Shown in pieces: positions 47,376 to 59,008 of a stretch of 64,000 nucleotides of DNA (positions within the stretch are counted from its first letter, which is position 1; every line of letters begins with the position of its first letter). A program made the translations under genes and the position numbers. The notes beneath the pieces are model-generated. The model did not search any database. It was given only the letters and a program-made list of their open reading frames with translations, and was not told the DNA's origin. Origin of the DNA: Saccharomonospora azurea NA-128 (GTDB lineage: Bacteria > Actinomycetota > Actinomycetes > Mycobacteriales > Pseudonocardiaceae). The stretch spans positions 1,768,898 to 1,832,897 of the forward strand of contig NZ_CM001466.1 of assembly GCF_000231055.2 (NCBI RefSeq), given 5' to 3'.

Positions 47376-47751
47376 GATCGCACCCTTCTATTCCCGGGGT
47401 CTGTTCGCCGACTCAGGCGAACGATCATCTCTACATGGTCACCGAACGTAGGGGCTCCGCCCGATCGGGTCAAAACCACGATGACCGTCCGTTACCAGAA
47501 AGAAATCAACGTGACGAGACGTCGAACCGGCGAAAAGATCCCCTGCGTACAGCGCCGACCAATATGAAATGGCTGATTCACATCAACTCCCGGCGGCGCA
47601 CGCTCCCTATACCGACCGTATGTCTGTACCCACGATTCGGCAGCTCAACGACGCGTCACGGGGGTTGTCGCACCACCTGGTGGTCCACCGATCCGGCGGC
47701 ACGGAGCGTGCGGATACGACGACTGAACGCGTCCGGTTACGCTGACGCGAC
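47376..47751. other. 376-bp divergent intergenic region between ehuB and the LysE gene
   Basis: No gene recognised. It holds the likely ehu promoter (with the dyad at 47403-47422) on the left and a TACGCT -10 box (47738-47743) 8 nt before the LysE start on the right. The middle (about 47480-47600) is distinctly AT-richer than the surroundings. Confidence 0.6.
47403..47422. promoter_or_regulatory. Inverted repeat in the ehuB leader
   Basis: GTTCGCC-GACTCA-GGCGAAC: perfect 7-bp arms around a 6-nt spacer, 28-47 bp upstream of the ehuB start. It could be an operator for an ectoine-responsive repressor or an RNA hairpin in the leader. No regulator gene is adjacent. Role inferred from position only. 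Confidence 0.45.
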
Positions 47752-48375
47752 GTGACCTGGAGTACGTACGCCAGCTACCTCGTTCTGGTGATCTTCGTTG
47801 TCCTCGCTCCCGGGCCGGACACCGTCGTCACACTCAAGAACTCGTTCGCGGGCGGGTTCCGTGGCGGCCTGGTGGCCACGGCGGGGATCGCGACGGGCAA
47901 CGTCATCCAGGGCACGGCCGTCGCGTTCGGTCTCGGCACCCTCATCGTGCAGTCGCAGACCGTCTTCCAGACTCTCCGCTGGCTCGGGGTGGCCTACCTC
48001 TGCTACCTCGGGGTCCAGGCGCTGCGCTCGGCGTACCGGGGCGACTACGCGGCCATCGACGAGGCCGGCGTCCAACACGGCGCCCTGCGGCGGTTCCGGG
48101 AGGGACTGCTCTCGAACGTCACCAACCCGAAGGTGCTCGCGCTCTACCTCTCGGTGCTTCCCCAGTTCATCGACCCGGCGCACAACTCGCTCGGCGACAC
48201 GCTGCTGCTGGCGTACACGGTGGCCGTGCTGGGCGCGATCTGGCTGGTGCTGCTCGTGGCCTTCGTGCACTCGGTGCGGGCGTGGCTGCAGCGCAGAAGC
48301 GTGCGCCGAGGCCTCGACACCGCCACCGGCACGACCCTCATCGGATTCGGCGCCGCCCTCGCCCTCGACGGCTGA
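47752..48375 (+). CDS. LysE/RhtB-family amino-acid exporter, 207 aa
   Basis: Six-helix translocator: YLVLVIFVVLAPGPDTVVTL is the RhtB/LysE N-terminal signature, followed by GFRGGLVATAGIATGNVIQG, WLGVAYLCYLGVQALRSA, and RREGLLSNVTNPKVLALYLSVLPQF-like motif at about residue 125-145. Exports amino acids or homoserine-lactone-like solutes. GTG at 47752 with TACGCT (47738-47743) 8 nt upstream and no SD. Confidence 0.9.
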   Translation: MTWSTYASYLVLVIFVVLAPGPDTVVTLKNSFAGGFRGGLVATAGIATGNVIQGTAVAFGLGTLIVQSQTVFQTLRWLGVAYLCYLGVQALRSAYRGDYAAIDEAGVQHGALRRFREGLLSNVTNPKVLALYLSVLPQFIDPAHNSLGDTLLLAYTVAVLGAIWLVLLVAFVHSVRAWLQRRSVRRGLDTATGTTLIGFGAALALDG

Positions 48376-48392
48376 GCCAGTGCGCCCGACAT

Positions 48393-48475
48393 CGTGTCCG
48401 CCGCCTGCGTACGCGAGTTCGCACTTCACGTACGCCCGGCAGAATGCCTGCCGGCGTGTCCGCCGGCAGGGGATC
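48393..48475. terminator. Degenerate 21-bp repeats (locus 3) followed by two hairpins, between convergent genes
   Basis: Two 21-bp repeat units lie at 48393-48413 and 48414-48434. The next stretch forms two stem-loops: CCGGCAG/CTGCCGG (in 48436-48454) and CTGCCGGC-GTGTCC-GCCGGCAG (about 48448-48469), the latter with the repeat core GTGTCC as its loop. No U-tract follows. The position between the convergent lysE and murA stops supports a bidirectional terminator. Confidence 0.6.
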
Positions 48476-48476
48476 G

Positions 48477-49760
48477 TCAGTCGGAAGCGGCGCGGTCCGG
48501 CTCACCCGCCACGCGCTCGATATGCGCGCCCAGGCGGTTGAGGTTCTCGACGAAGGACGGATAGCCCCGGTCGATGTGGAAGACGTCCCACACCGTGGTG
48601 ACGCCCTCCGCGCACAGGCCCGCGAGCACGAGCCCCGCGCCCGCCCTGATGTCGGAAGCCCACACGGGCGCGCTCGACAGCCGCTCGACACCGCGGACGA
48701 CGGCGTGGTGGCCGTCGGTGCGCGCGTCCGCACCGAGCCGGACCATCTCCTCGATGAAGCGGAACCGCGCCTCGTAGACGTTCTCCGTGATCATCGACGT
48801 GCCGTCGGACACCGACGACAGGGCGACCGCGAACGGCTGGAGGTCGGTCGCGAAACCCGGGTACGGCAGGGTCACGAAGTCGACGGCCTTCGGCCGGTCG
48901 TCCTGGACGACACGGAAGCCCTTCTCGCCGAAGGTCGTCACGTCGGCTCCGGCCAACCGCAGCTTGTCCAGCACGAGGTCGAGGTGGTGCGGGTCCACGC
49001 CCGTCACGGTCACGTCGCCCCTCGTCATGGCTGCGGCGAACGCCCAGGTGGCCCCGACGATGCGGTCGCCGATGACGTAGTGCTCCGTGGGGTGCAGCGT
49101 TTCGACACCCTCGACCGTCAGCGTCGACGTGCCCGCGCCCTCGATGCGTGCTCCCATCTCGGTGAGCATCGTGCACAGGTCGATGATCTCGGGTTCGCGT
49201 GCGGCGTTGTCGATCACCGTGGTGCCCTTCGCGAGGACCGCGGCCATCAGGATGTTCTCGGTGGCTCCCACGCTCGGGAAGTCGAGCCAGATCTGCGCAC
49301 CGTGCAGCCCTTCGGCCTCGGCCACCACGCACCCGTGCTCGATCGCGCTCGTCGCACCGAGCTTGCGCAGCCCGTTCTGGTGCATGTCCAACGGCCTCGA
49401 TCCGATGGCGTCTCCACCCGGGAGTGCGACCACCGCGCGCTTCAGCCGCCCGACCAGCGGACCGAGCACACACACGGACGCCCGCAGCTTGCCCATCGCG
49501 GGCGAATCCGCACGGTGCGACAACTCCGCGGGCGTCGTGATGTGCGTGACGTCGCCGTCCATCTCGACCGTGCAGCCCACACTGCGCAGCACGTCCGCCA
49601 TCAGCGGCACGTCCAGGATCTGCGGGCAGTTACGGATCGTGGTGGTTCCCTCGGCGAGCAACGCAGCTGCCATCAGCTTCAGAACGCTGTTCTTGGCCCC
49701 GACAACCTCGACCTCGCCGACCAGACGCGCACCGCCGTACACGTCGAAGTGCTCGCTCAT
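48477..49760 (-). CDS. murA: UDP-N-acetylglucosamine 1-carboxyvinyltransferase MurA, 427 aa, with Asp in place of the catalytic Cys
   Basis: First committed step of peptidoglycan synthesis. [59 protein letters not shown] and TDLQPFAVA are conserved. The active-site loop reads [15 protein letters not shown]: residue 117 is Asp instead of the Cys attacked by fosfomycin, exactly the M. tuberculosis situation. The enzyme should be naturally fosfomycin insensitive (established for the Asp form). Cytoplasmic; corresponds to Rv1315. Confidence 0.97.
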   Translation of the reverse strand: MSEHFDVYGGARLVGEVEVVGAKNSVLKLMAAALLAEGTTTIRNCPQILDVPLMADVLRSVGCTVEMDGDVTHITTPAELSHRADSPAMGKLRASVCVLGPLVGRLKRAVVALPGGDAIGSRPLDMHQNGLRKLGATSAIEHGCVVAEAEGLHGAQIWLDFPSVGATENILMAAVLAKGTTVIDNAAREPEIIDLCTMLTEMGARIEGAGTSTLTVEGVETLHPTEHYVIGDRIVGATWAFAAAMTRGDVTVTGVDPHHLDLVLDKLRLAGADVTTFGEKGFRVVQDDRPKAVDFVTLPYPGFATDLQPFAVALSSVSDGTSMITENVYEARFRFIEEMVRLGADARTDGHHAVVRGVERLSSAPVWASDIRAGAGLVLAGLCAEGVTTVWDVFHIDRGYPSFVENLNRLGAHIERVAGEPDRAASD

Positions 49761-49943
49761 GGTCGCCCATCATGCCCGGCTCGGTCACAGCCTGTGCGCT
49801 GGGGCACGTTAGCGACCAACCGGGTCACAAGATCGCTTGTAGTGAAACATTCGGCCACTCCAGGACGATAGGTCGCCGTCCACCATGGTCACATCTCGAT
49901 GTGGCCGGTACCTCCGCCCCGAGCGTGGCCGTAGACTGCCGCC

Positions 49944-50516
49944 ATGTCCGTACGGATCAACCGCGTTTACACCCGGGTCGGCGACAACGGCACGACAGCG
50001 CTGGGGGACGGCACACGAGTGCCCAAGACCGATCCCCGGCTCGGGGCGTACGCCGACGTCGACGAGACGAACTCCGTCGTCGGCGTGGCGATCGCGCTGG
50101 GCTCGCTGCCCGACGAGATCACGACGGTGCTCCGGACGGTCCAGAACGATCTGTTCGACGTGGGCGCCGACCTCAGCACGCCGGTGGCCGAGAACCCGCC
50201 GTACCCGCCGTTGCGCATCACGCAGGACTACGTCGACCGGCTCGAAGGCTGGTGCGACGAGTTCAACGAACGGGTCGGCAAGCTGAACTCGTTCATCCTC
50301 CCCGGAGGCACTGCGGGCGCCGCGCTGCTGCACCAGGCTCGGACGGTGGCCCGCCGAGCGGAGCGATCGGCCTGGCTCCTCGTGGAAGCCGACCGCGAGG
50401 GCACGAACCCGCTCGCGGTCACCTACCTGAACCGGCTGTCGGACCTGCTGTTCATCCTCGCCCGGGTCGCCAACCCCGACGGCGACGTGCTGTGGAAGCC
50501 GGGCGGCGATCGCTGA
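49944..50516 (+). CDS. ATP:cob(I)alamin adenosyltransferase, PduO type, 190 aa
   Basis: INRVYTRVGDNGTTALGDGTRVPKTDPRLGAYADVDETNSV is the PduO-type ATP-binding N-terminus; LNSFILPGGTAGAALLHQARTVARRAERSAWLL is the corrinoid-binding helix region. It makes adenosylcobalamin for B12-dependent mutases. TAGACT (49932-49937) lies 6 nt before the ATG, no SD. Corresponds in position to Rv1314c. Confidence 0.94.
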   Translation: MSVRINRVYTRVGDNGTTALGDGTRVPKTDPRLGAYADVDETNSVVGVAIALGSLPDEITTVLRTVQNDLFDVGADLSTPVAENPPYPPLRITQDYVDRLEGWCDEFNERVGKLNSFILPGGTAGAALLHQARTVARRAERSAWLLVEADREGTNPLAVTYLNRLSDLLFILARVANPDGDVLWKPGGDR

Positions 50517-50525
50517 GGCCGACGC

Positions 50526-50960
50526 TCAGCTGGCCCGGGGCAGCTTCCGTCCGGGAGGCGCCGACTCCAACCACGACAGGAAGCCGGTCAACGCACCGGG
50601 CCCCATGGCGATCTCGATGGGCTCGTCCTCGCCGGGACGGCACCGCAACACGCGAGCACCCGGGGGCACGGCGTACGACTCCGTCCCCACCGGGTCACGA
50701 CGAGCGATGATCTGAAGAGTGTCCCTGCGGAACACGCGGCTCGGCCCGATTCGCAGGCTCCACACGCGGTACCACACGAACTCCTCACCGCGGTAGCGGC
50801 CTACGCCCAGGTGCCAGCCGGACCTCTCCCGGTCCGGCTGCCACCGCAGAGCGACACTGACGCCGCCGTGGCGGCGCATGTACACCCACCGCAGTGTGTA
50901 GGCCAACGCGACGGCGAGCAGCACGAGCAGGAGTCCCAGGACCAGCGTTGCGATGTCCAT
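50526..50960 (-). CDS. DUF2550 membrane-anchored protein, 144 aa
   Basis: One N-terminal transmembrane helix (LVLGLLLVLLAVALAYTLRWVYM), then a soluble beta-rich domain with many Trp/Arg residues (SVALRWQPDRERSGWHLGVG, YRVWSLRIGPSRVFRRDTL). This is the actinobacterial DUF2550 protein that follows atpC (Rv1312 in M. tuberculosis). Function unknown. 24 bp after atpC, likely co-transcribed with the ATP synthase genes. Confidence 0.9.
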   Translation of the reverse strand: MDIATLVLGLLLVLLAVALAYTLRWVYMRRHGGVSVALRWQPDRERSGWHLGVGRYRGEEFVWYRVWSLRIGPSRVFRRDTLQIIARRDPVGTESYAVPPGARVLRCRPGEDEPIEIAMGPGALTGFLSWLESAPPGRKLPRAS

Positions 50961-50984
50961 GGTCGGCTCCCGCTCGTTCCCCGG

Positions 50985-51350
50985 TCAGACCGATTGACCA
51001 GCCGCTCGAAGCCTGGCCGCGGCCCTCGCGCGCTCGGTCTCGTCCTCCTCGGCCAGCGCACGACGCGCCTGCTCGACGTCGACCTCCTCGCCCAGCTCGG
51101 CCGACTCCGCGAGCACACTGACCGCGTCGGCGGTGACCGACAGGAAGCCCCCATGCACGGCCGCCGTCACGGTCTCGTCGTCCGTGGTCGTCACCTTGAC
51201 GATTCCACCCTCAACGAGCTGCCCCAGGACCGGCTCGTGGCCGGGCAGGATGCCGATCTCGCCCTCGGTGGTCTGCGCGGCGACGAACTTGGCCGTCCCC
51301 GACCACAGGCGGCGTTCGACAGCCACCAGCTCGACGGACATCTCAGCCAC
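50985..51350 (-). CDS. atpC: F1Fo ATP synthase epsilon subunit, 121 aa
   Basis: Beta-sandwich [37 protein letters not shown], followed by the C-terminal helices [22 protein letters not shown]. Regulatory rotor subunit. GTG 51348-51350 has AAGGAG with 6-nt spacing and was preferred over the ATG 5 codons upstream, which overlaps that SD. An unusually long 131-bp gap with a hairpin separates it from atpD. Confidence 0.95.
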   Translation of the reverse strand: MAEMSVELVAVERRLWSGTAKFVAAQTTEGEIGILPGHEPVLGQLVEGGIVKVTTTDDETVTAAVHGGFLSVTADAVSVLAESAELGEEVDVEQARRALAEEDETERARAAARLRAAGQSV

Positions 51351-51434
51351 GTAGCTCTCCTTCATGCCTCACGCGCGTTCCGCCCAGTGTAGCTTGGGGC
51401 CACCGAGACACGGTCGCACCCGTTGATACACGAA

Positions 51435-51471
51435 CGACGGGGCCACATCCACAGTGGACGTCACCCCGTCG
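51435..51471. other. Hairpin in the atpD-atpC gap
   Basis: CGACGGGG (51435-51442) pairs with CCCCGTCG (51464-51471), with an inner CCAC/GTGG pair, starting 10 bp after the atpD stop. No U-run follows, so it is not a textbook terminator. A partial terminator, RNA-stability element or processing site that lowers epsilon expression is possible (inference). Confidence 0.5.
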
Positions 51472-51481
51472 CTCACGGAAC

Positions 51482-52918
<1,437 letters not shown>

Positions 52919-53854
52919 TTACACATCACTTCCTGTGGCGGCGAGCGCGTCCGCCCCACCGACGATTTCGCTGATCTCCTGGGTGATCTGGGCCTGGCGG
53001 GCCTGGTTCGCCAGTCGGGTGTACGTCTCGACCAGCTCCTGGGCGTTGTCCGACGCCGACTTCATGGCGTTGCGCTGCGCCGCCAGTTCGGATGCCGCCG
53101 ACTCCAGCAACGCCGCGTAGATCCGCGTGTTGATGTACTTCGGCAGCAGCGCGCCCAGCAACTGCTCGGCACTCGGCTCGAACTCGTACGCCGGGGGGAT
53201 GCCCGCGGGGGCCTCCTCGGTGTACTCGACCTCGAGCGGAGCGATACGACGCGCGACCGGAGTCTGCGTGAGCATCGAACGGAACTCCGTGTAGACGATG
53301 TGCAACTCGTCCACACCCAGCACACCGTCCGCACCCGCGTCGGTGCCCTGGTCGTCCGCTCCAGCGAGGAACGCCTTCACCAGCGTCTCGCCCACCTCGG
53401 CGGCGTTCTCGTAGTGCGGCTGCTGCGAGAACCCGGTCCAGCTGCCCGCGATCTCGCGGTCGCGGAACCGGTAGAAGTTCACGCCCTTACCGCCGATCAC
53501 GTAAAGCTGCGGGTCCTTGCCCTGCTCTCGGAGCAGGGCAAGCAGCTCCTCCGTCGCACGCAGCGCGTTGGCGTTGTAGCCCCCGACCAGACCCCGGTCA
53601 CTGGTGACCACCAGCACCGCGACCCGGGAGGGGTTCGGACGCTCGACCAGCAGCGGGTGGTCGAGACTCGTGCTGGCCCCGGCCAGGGCGGAGAGCACGT
53701 TGGTGATCTCCGTGGCGTAGGGGCGCGACGCCTCGACCCGTGCCTGCGCCTTGCTGATGCGGGAGGTGGCGATGAGCTCCATCGCCTTCGTGATCTTCCC
53801 GATCGACTTGGTTGCCCGGACCTTCTGCCGGAGCTCGCGAAGCTGAGCGGCCAT
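52919..53854 (-). CDS. atpG: F1Fo ATP synthase gamma subunit, 311 aa
   Basis: Central stalk: [28 protein letters not shown] at the N-terminus and [22 protein letters not shown] at the C-terminus form the coiled coil; [14 protein letters not shown] lies between. Contains the actinobacterial insertion ([20 protein letters not shown], about residues 165-185), a gamma-loop extension characteristic of mycobacteria and relatives. 10 bp after atpA. Confidence 0.97.
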   Translation of the reverse strand: MAAQLRELRQKVRATKSIGKITKAMELIATSRISKAQARVEASRPYATEITNVLSALAGASTSLDHPLLVERPNPSRVAVLVVTSDRGLVGGYNANALRATEELLALLREQGKDPQLYVIGGKGVNFYRFRDREIAGSWTGFSQQPHYENAAEVGETLVKAFLAGADDQGTDAGADGVLGVDELHIVYTEFRSMLTQTPVARRIAPLEVEYTEEAPAGIPPAYEFEPSAEQLLGALLPKYINTRIYAALLESAASELAAQRNAMKSASDNAQELVETYTRLANQARQAQITQEISEIVGGADALAATGSDV

Positions 53855-53864
53855 TACTCGCGCC

Positions 53865-55511
<1,647 letters not shown>

Positions 55512-55574
55512 GTCGTTCCCGCTCTCACTTCGTTCTTGCCAGTGTGCAAAGTATGTGTCATGTCGCCGACTCGC

Positions 55575-56396
55575 TCACCCGGCCAGTCGCCTGCGGAGGG
55601 CTTCCAGCCTGCCGGCGGCACTGCCGTCGATCACCTCGTCGCCGATCCGGACCACCAGACCGGCGCCCAGCGAGCGATCGAGGGCCACGTGCAACGCGAT
55701 CGGTCGCCCGTAGAGCCGCTCCAGCTGACCCGAGAGGCGTTCCCGCTGCTCGGCAGTGAGTTCCGTCGCGCTGGTGACCTGCGCCACGGAACGATCGCTG
55801 CGGGCGGCGGCCAACTCGACCAGCCGGTCGACGCCGTGTGCGGCACTGCGGCCCCTCGGGCGGATGAGGGCCTGTTCGATCAGCACCTTCGTGATCGGGT
55901 CGACCTTGTCCGCGACGAGCTGGCGAGTGAGACCGCGCTTGGCCTCGGTGGGCGCCGTCCGGTCGGACAGCGCCCGCTCCAGTTCGGGCCTGTTGTCCAG
56001 GATACGAGCGAACTGGAACAGTTCGTCCTCGACGGCGCCCAGTTTGCCCGCTTTTTCCGCACCGGCGAGCAGTGCGGTGAAGCCGAGGTGTTCGAGGCCG
56101 TCCACCAGCTCACGCGGGTTCGACCACCGTGCGCCCACCACGGCTTCCAGCACCGACAGTGCGGGGGCCGAGAGCTTGTCCCGCAGCAGGGAGGAGACCA
56201 GCTGCTTGCGGGCCTCGGGATCCGACGAACCGTCCGACACGGCCCGCCGCAACCCGATCTCCCTGGTGAGCAGATCCACCACGGAGAGCAGCTCCTCCCC
56301 GACTGCGGACGGATCGGCGCCCGCGTCGCCGAGCACTCCGTCGAGACGGGTCTCGGCGTAGCTCAGAGCCTCGCGACTCGCAGCATGCAGCGTCAT
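55575..56396 (-). CDS. atpH: F1Fo ATP synthase delta subunit, 273 aa
   Basis: Delta/OSCP-type peripheral stalk subunit: helical N-terminal domain (GEELLSVVDLLTREIGLRRA, EARKQLVSSLLRDKLSAPAL) and C-terminal AQVTSATELTAEQRERLSGQL ... LGAGLVVRIGDEVIDGSA. Unlike in mycobacteria, where delta is fused to a second b subunit, here it is a stand-alone protein, and longer than the E. coli one by about 95 residues at the N-terminus. 7 bp after atpF. Confidence 0.95.
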   Translation of the reverse strand: MTLHAASREALSYAETRLDGVLGDAGADPSAVGEELLSVVDLLTREIGLRRAVSDGSSDPEARKQLVSSLLRDKLSAPALSVLEAVVGARWSNPRELVDGLEHLGFTALLAGAEKAGKLGAVEDELFQFARILDNRPELERALSDRTAPTEAKRGLTRQLVADKVDPITKVLIEQALIRPRGRSAAHGVDRLVELAAARSDRSVAQVTSATELTAEQRERLSGQLERLYGRPIALHVALDRSLGAGLVVRIGDEVIDGSAAGRLEALRRRLAG

Positions 56397-56403
56397 CTAG
56401 GCC

Positions 56404-56961
56404 CTACTTCCTTGCTCCGGCCGCACCAGCCGCACCACTGGCTTCGAGCTCACTCAGGAACCGGTCGACAGTGCCGCGGCGCCGTGCCTCGTCCTCGAGC
56501 GACTCGCCCACGATCCGCCCGGCAAGCAGGACGGCGTTGCGTCCGAGATCGTCTCGAAGCTCGGCCACCAGCTGGGCCCGCTGGGCCTGCAGCTGCGCCT
56601 CGCCCTGCGCGACGATGCGTCGCGCCTCTTCCTCGGCCTGTGCCCGCAGCTCTTCCTTGATCTGTTCGGCCTCGGCCCGCGCATCGTCGCGGATCTTGGC
56701 CGCCTCGGTCCGAGCCTCGGCGAGCTGCGCCTTGTACTGCGCCAGCGCCTGCTCCGCCTCGGCCTGAGCCTTCTCGGCCTTCTCGATGCCGCCCTCGATC
56801 TTGGCTGCCCGCTCCTCGTACAGCTTCTCGAAGCGCGGTTTGACGAACTTCGTCATGACGAACAGCAGGAGGAGGAAAGCGATAAGACCGATGATGATCT
56901 CGGAGGTGTGCGGAAGAACAGGGTTGTACTCTTCCTGCGCCAGAATCATCGCCGTCTCCAC
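56404..56961 (-). CDS. atpF: F1Fo ATP synthase b subunit, 185 aa
   Basis: One N-terminal membrane helix (EIIIGLIAFLLLLFVMTKFV) then a long charged right-handed coiled-coil helix (KIEGGIEKAEKAQAEAEQAL, EEARRIVAQGEAQLQAQRAQ) ending in an Ala/Gly tail. Peripheral stalk dimer. 35 bp after atpE. Confidence 0.96.
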   Translation of the reverse strand: METAMILAQEEYNPVLPHTSEIIIGLIAFLLLLFVMTKFVKPRFEKLYEERAAKIEGGIEKAEKAQAEAEQALAQYKAQLAEARTEAAKIRDDARAEAEQIKEELRAQAEEEARRIVAQGEAQLQAQRAQLVAELRDDLGRNAVLLAGRIVGESLEDEARRRGTVDRFLSELEASGAAGAAGARK

Positions 56962-56996
56962 TTCGTCTGGTTACTCAAGCAGTCGGTGGAGGGACG

Positions 56997-57245
56997 TCAG
57001 CCCGCGAGGAAGAAGAGCACGAAGCCGAGCAGCGCGAGCACCTCGACCAGGGCGAACGTGGTGAAGCCGATGTTCATCAGCTTGCCCTGAGCCTCGGGCT
57101 GACGGGCGGTGCCGCTGATGACCGACGAGAAGATCATGCCCACGCCGATACCACCACCGATGGCACCGAGGCCGTAGCCGATGACGGCGAGACCCGGGGT
57201 GATGTCGATCTCGGCGGCCTGCTGAGCAAGAAGCATGGAGCTCAC
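56997..57245 (-). CDS. atpE: F1Fo ATP synthase c subunit, 82 aa
   Basis: Two-helix proteolipid: [20 protein letters not shown], the polar loop with RQPEAQG, and the second helix [20 protein letters not shown] with the proton-carrying Glu in ALVEVL. It is the diarylquinoline (bedaquiline) target in mycobacteria. GTG start at 57245 with AAGGGAAA about 8 nt upstream. Confidence 0.97.
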   Translation of the reverse strand: MSSMLLAQQAAEIDITPGLAVIGYGLGAIGGGIGVGMIFSSVISGTARQPEAQGKLMNIGFTTFALVEVLALLGFVLFFLAG

Positions 57246-57354
57246 GTGATTTCCCTTTCCAACTTCGTCCGTGTTCGGTTAACGGAGCATTTGCCTTGGG
57301 GTTGAACGGACGTCACCTTCGCGTAGGCCGTCCGCCGGTCTTTCTGGGGTCGAC

Positions 57355-58137
57355 TCAGTGCTCGTCGGCGAGAGCCGCCCCGATGTAGTTGGCCGACAAC
57401 AACGCGAAGATGAACGCCTGGATCACCATGATGAGCGCCTCGATGAACGTGATTGCCAAGGCACCCGCGAACGAGAACGCGGAAACCGCCTTCACCAGCC
57501 CCTCGCCATGCAGCAGCAGGTACTCGGCCGAGATCCCGAACAGCATGATCAACAAGTGGCCTGCGAACATGGCGGCGAACACTCGGATCGCCAGTGTGAT
57601 CGGGTTCATCACGAACTTGGTGAAGAACTCGATCGGCGTCAGCAGGATGTACACGAACTTCGGCGCACCGGGGGGAACAAGCTGGTTCCTGAGGTAGCCG
57701 CCGAGCCCGTGCTTCCGGATACCCGCGTAGTGGTAGACCGGGTAGACCACCAGCACCGACAGGGCCAGCGGGAACCCGATGTGGGACATCGTCGGGAACT
57801 GCAGGATCGGCACGAGCCCGAAGAGGTTGTTCACCAGGATGAAGGTGAACAGGCTCAGCACCAGCGGCACGAAACGGAGGAAGTCCTTCGCGCCGATCTG
57901 CTCACGAGCGATGTTGTTGCGCCCGAAGTCGTAGAGCGATTCGACGAGGAACTGCCCTTTGCCCGGGACGACGCTCATCTTCCTGGTGGTCAGCAGGAAG
58001 AAGGCCACGATGATGACGACCGAGAGCACGGCAAGCAGCATGGGTTTCGTGACCCAGCCGAAGATTGCCGGCAGATTGAATGCTTCTGCCGTCGGCGGTG
58101 TGAATTCGTCACCTGCGGCTACTACCAGCGCGCCCAA
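57355..58137 (-). CDS. atpB: F1Fo ATP synthase a subunit, 260 aa
   Basis: Membrane proton channel: the essential Arg lies in NPITLAIRVFAAMFAGHLLIM; other conserved segments GQFLVESLYDFGRNNI, LVNNLFGLVPILQFPTMSHI and FIFALLSANYIGAALADEH. Five to six membrane helices. Separated from the atpI-like gene by 202 bp and from atpE by 109 bp. Confidence 0.97.
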   Translation of the reverse strand: MGALVVAAGDEFTPPTAEAFNLPAIFGWVTKPMLLAVLSVVIIVAFFLLTTRKMSVVPGKGQFLVESLYDFGRNNIAREQIGAKDFLRFVPLVLSLFTFILVNNLFGLVPILQFPTMSHIGFPLALSVLVVYPVYHYAGIRKHGLGGYLRNQLVPPGAPKFVYILLTPIEFFTKFVMNPITLAIRVFAAMFAGHLLIMLFGISAEYLLLHGEGLVKAVSAFSFAGALAITFIEALIMVIQAFIFALLSANYIGAALADEH

Positions 58138-58339
58138 CTGGGCTCCTTCCGGTTCTCCCGGCCGGCGTTCACTCCGCCGGGGGAATCGTCACAAACCTGG
58201 ACTTAACGTACCGGATACAGATCCAGCACCGTACAGGGCATCCCCGGAACGGGAATGGGACCTTGTCGCGGACGATACCAGGGGGTACTCAGGCATTCCG
58301 TACGGGCGTACTTCTCAGTCCCCGTTCGGGAGCGCTGCC

Positions 58340-58915
58340 TTACTCCTGAGTAGTGCGCTGGGCCGAACGGGCGACGACGAGCGTCGGGGTCTTGGTGGTC
58401 CGGAAGGCGACCACCTCGGCCGCGGCCCACGCGACGACGGTCGTCAGCATGCCGAACGCCAGGGTGGGCCGCGAGAACGTGTCGACGTCCCGTAGCAGCA
58501 GCATGACCACGAGCAGCGCCGTCATCTTCACGGCGTAACCGCCGAGGGCGAGGCTCATCAACGCGCTCGGCGGGCGGGTGGCGGCGATGCGCATCATCGT
58601 GATCGTCACCAGCGAGGAGCCGTACCCGAGCACCGCGCCGAACCCGGCACCGATCAACCCGGGTTGACCGGCCGACACGGTGGCGACCCCTACGGTGACC
58701 AGCACGAACGGCAGCGACAGGCGCATGCCCCACCGCAGCATCGCGTCGGCCAGCGCGTGCACCGACCGAGCGTGGGCGGCACGGACCTCGGCGTCGGCGT
58801 CCTCGGCGAGGGCGGCCGCGTCGGCGGGGACGTCGTCGGCGCCGGAGCCGACAGGCGTGGCGTCGGACGTCGAGTCGGCGGCCTTCTCGTCCGCGCCACC
58901 GTCCACTGCGTTCAT
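58340..58915 (-). CDS. AtpI-like membrane protein upstream of the ATP synthase operon, 191 aa
   Basis: A long acidic Ala/Asp-rich N-terminal tail (about 1-60: STSDATPVGSGADDVPADAA) is followed by four membrane helices (LPFVLVTVGVATVSAGQPG, GAVLGYGSSLVTITMMRIAA, GGYAVKMTALLVVMLLL, AFGMLTTVVAWAAAEVVAF). It occupies the position of the AtpI/Rv1303 assembly-related protein. No catalytic motif; assignment is by position and topology. Downstream of wecA by about 90 bp. Confidence 0.8.
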   Translation of the reverse strand: MNAVDGGADEKAADSTSDATPVGSGADDVPADAAALAEDADAEVRAAHARSVHALADAMLRWGMRLSLPFVLVTVGVATVSAGQPGLIGAGFGAVLGYGSSLVTITMMRIAATRPPSALMSLALGGYAVKMTALLVVMLLLRDVDTFSRPTLAFGMLTTVVAWAAAEVVAFRTTKTPTLVVARSAQRTTQE

Positions 58916-59008
58916 TCGCCTCGCCCTTCGGTCAACTCCAGCGGTCGACCACGTCGACCCGGTCGGCCTGCTATGCCTGAGTCACTCAGGCCCCCAGCCG
59001 CGACCAGC

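Noticed and set aside
51435-51471. Classic Rho-independent terminator between atpD and atpC
   Set aside because: The stem is good but no U-tract follows and atpC must be expressed with the operon, so it was annotated only as a hairpin.
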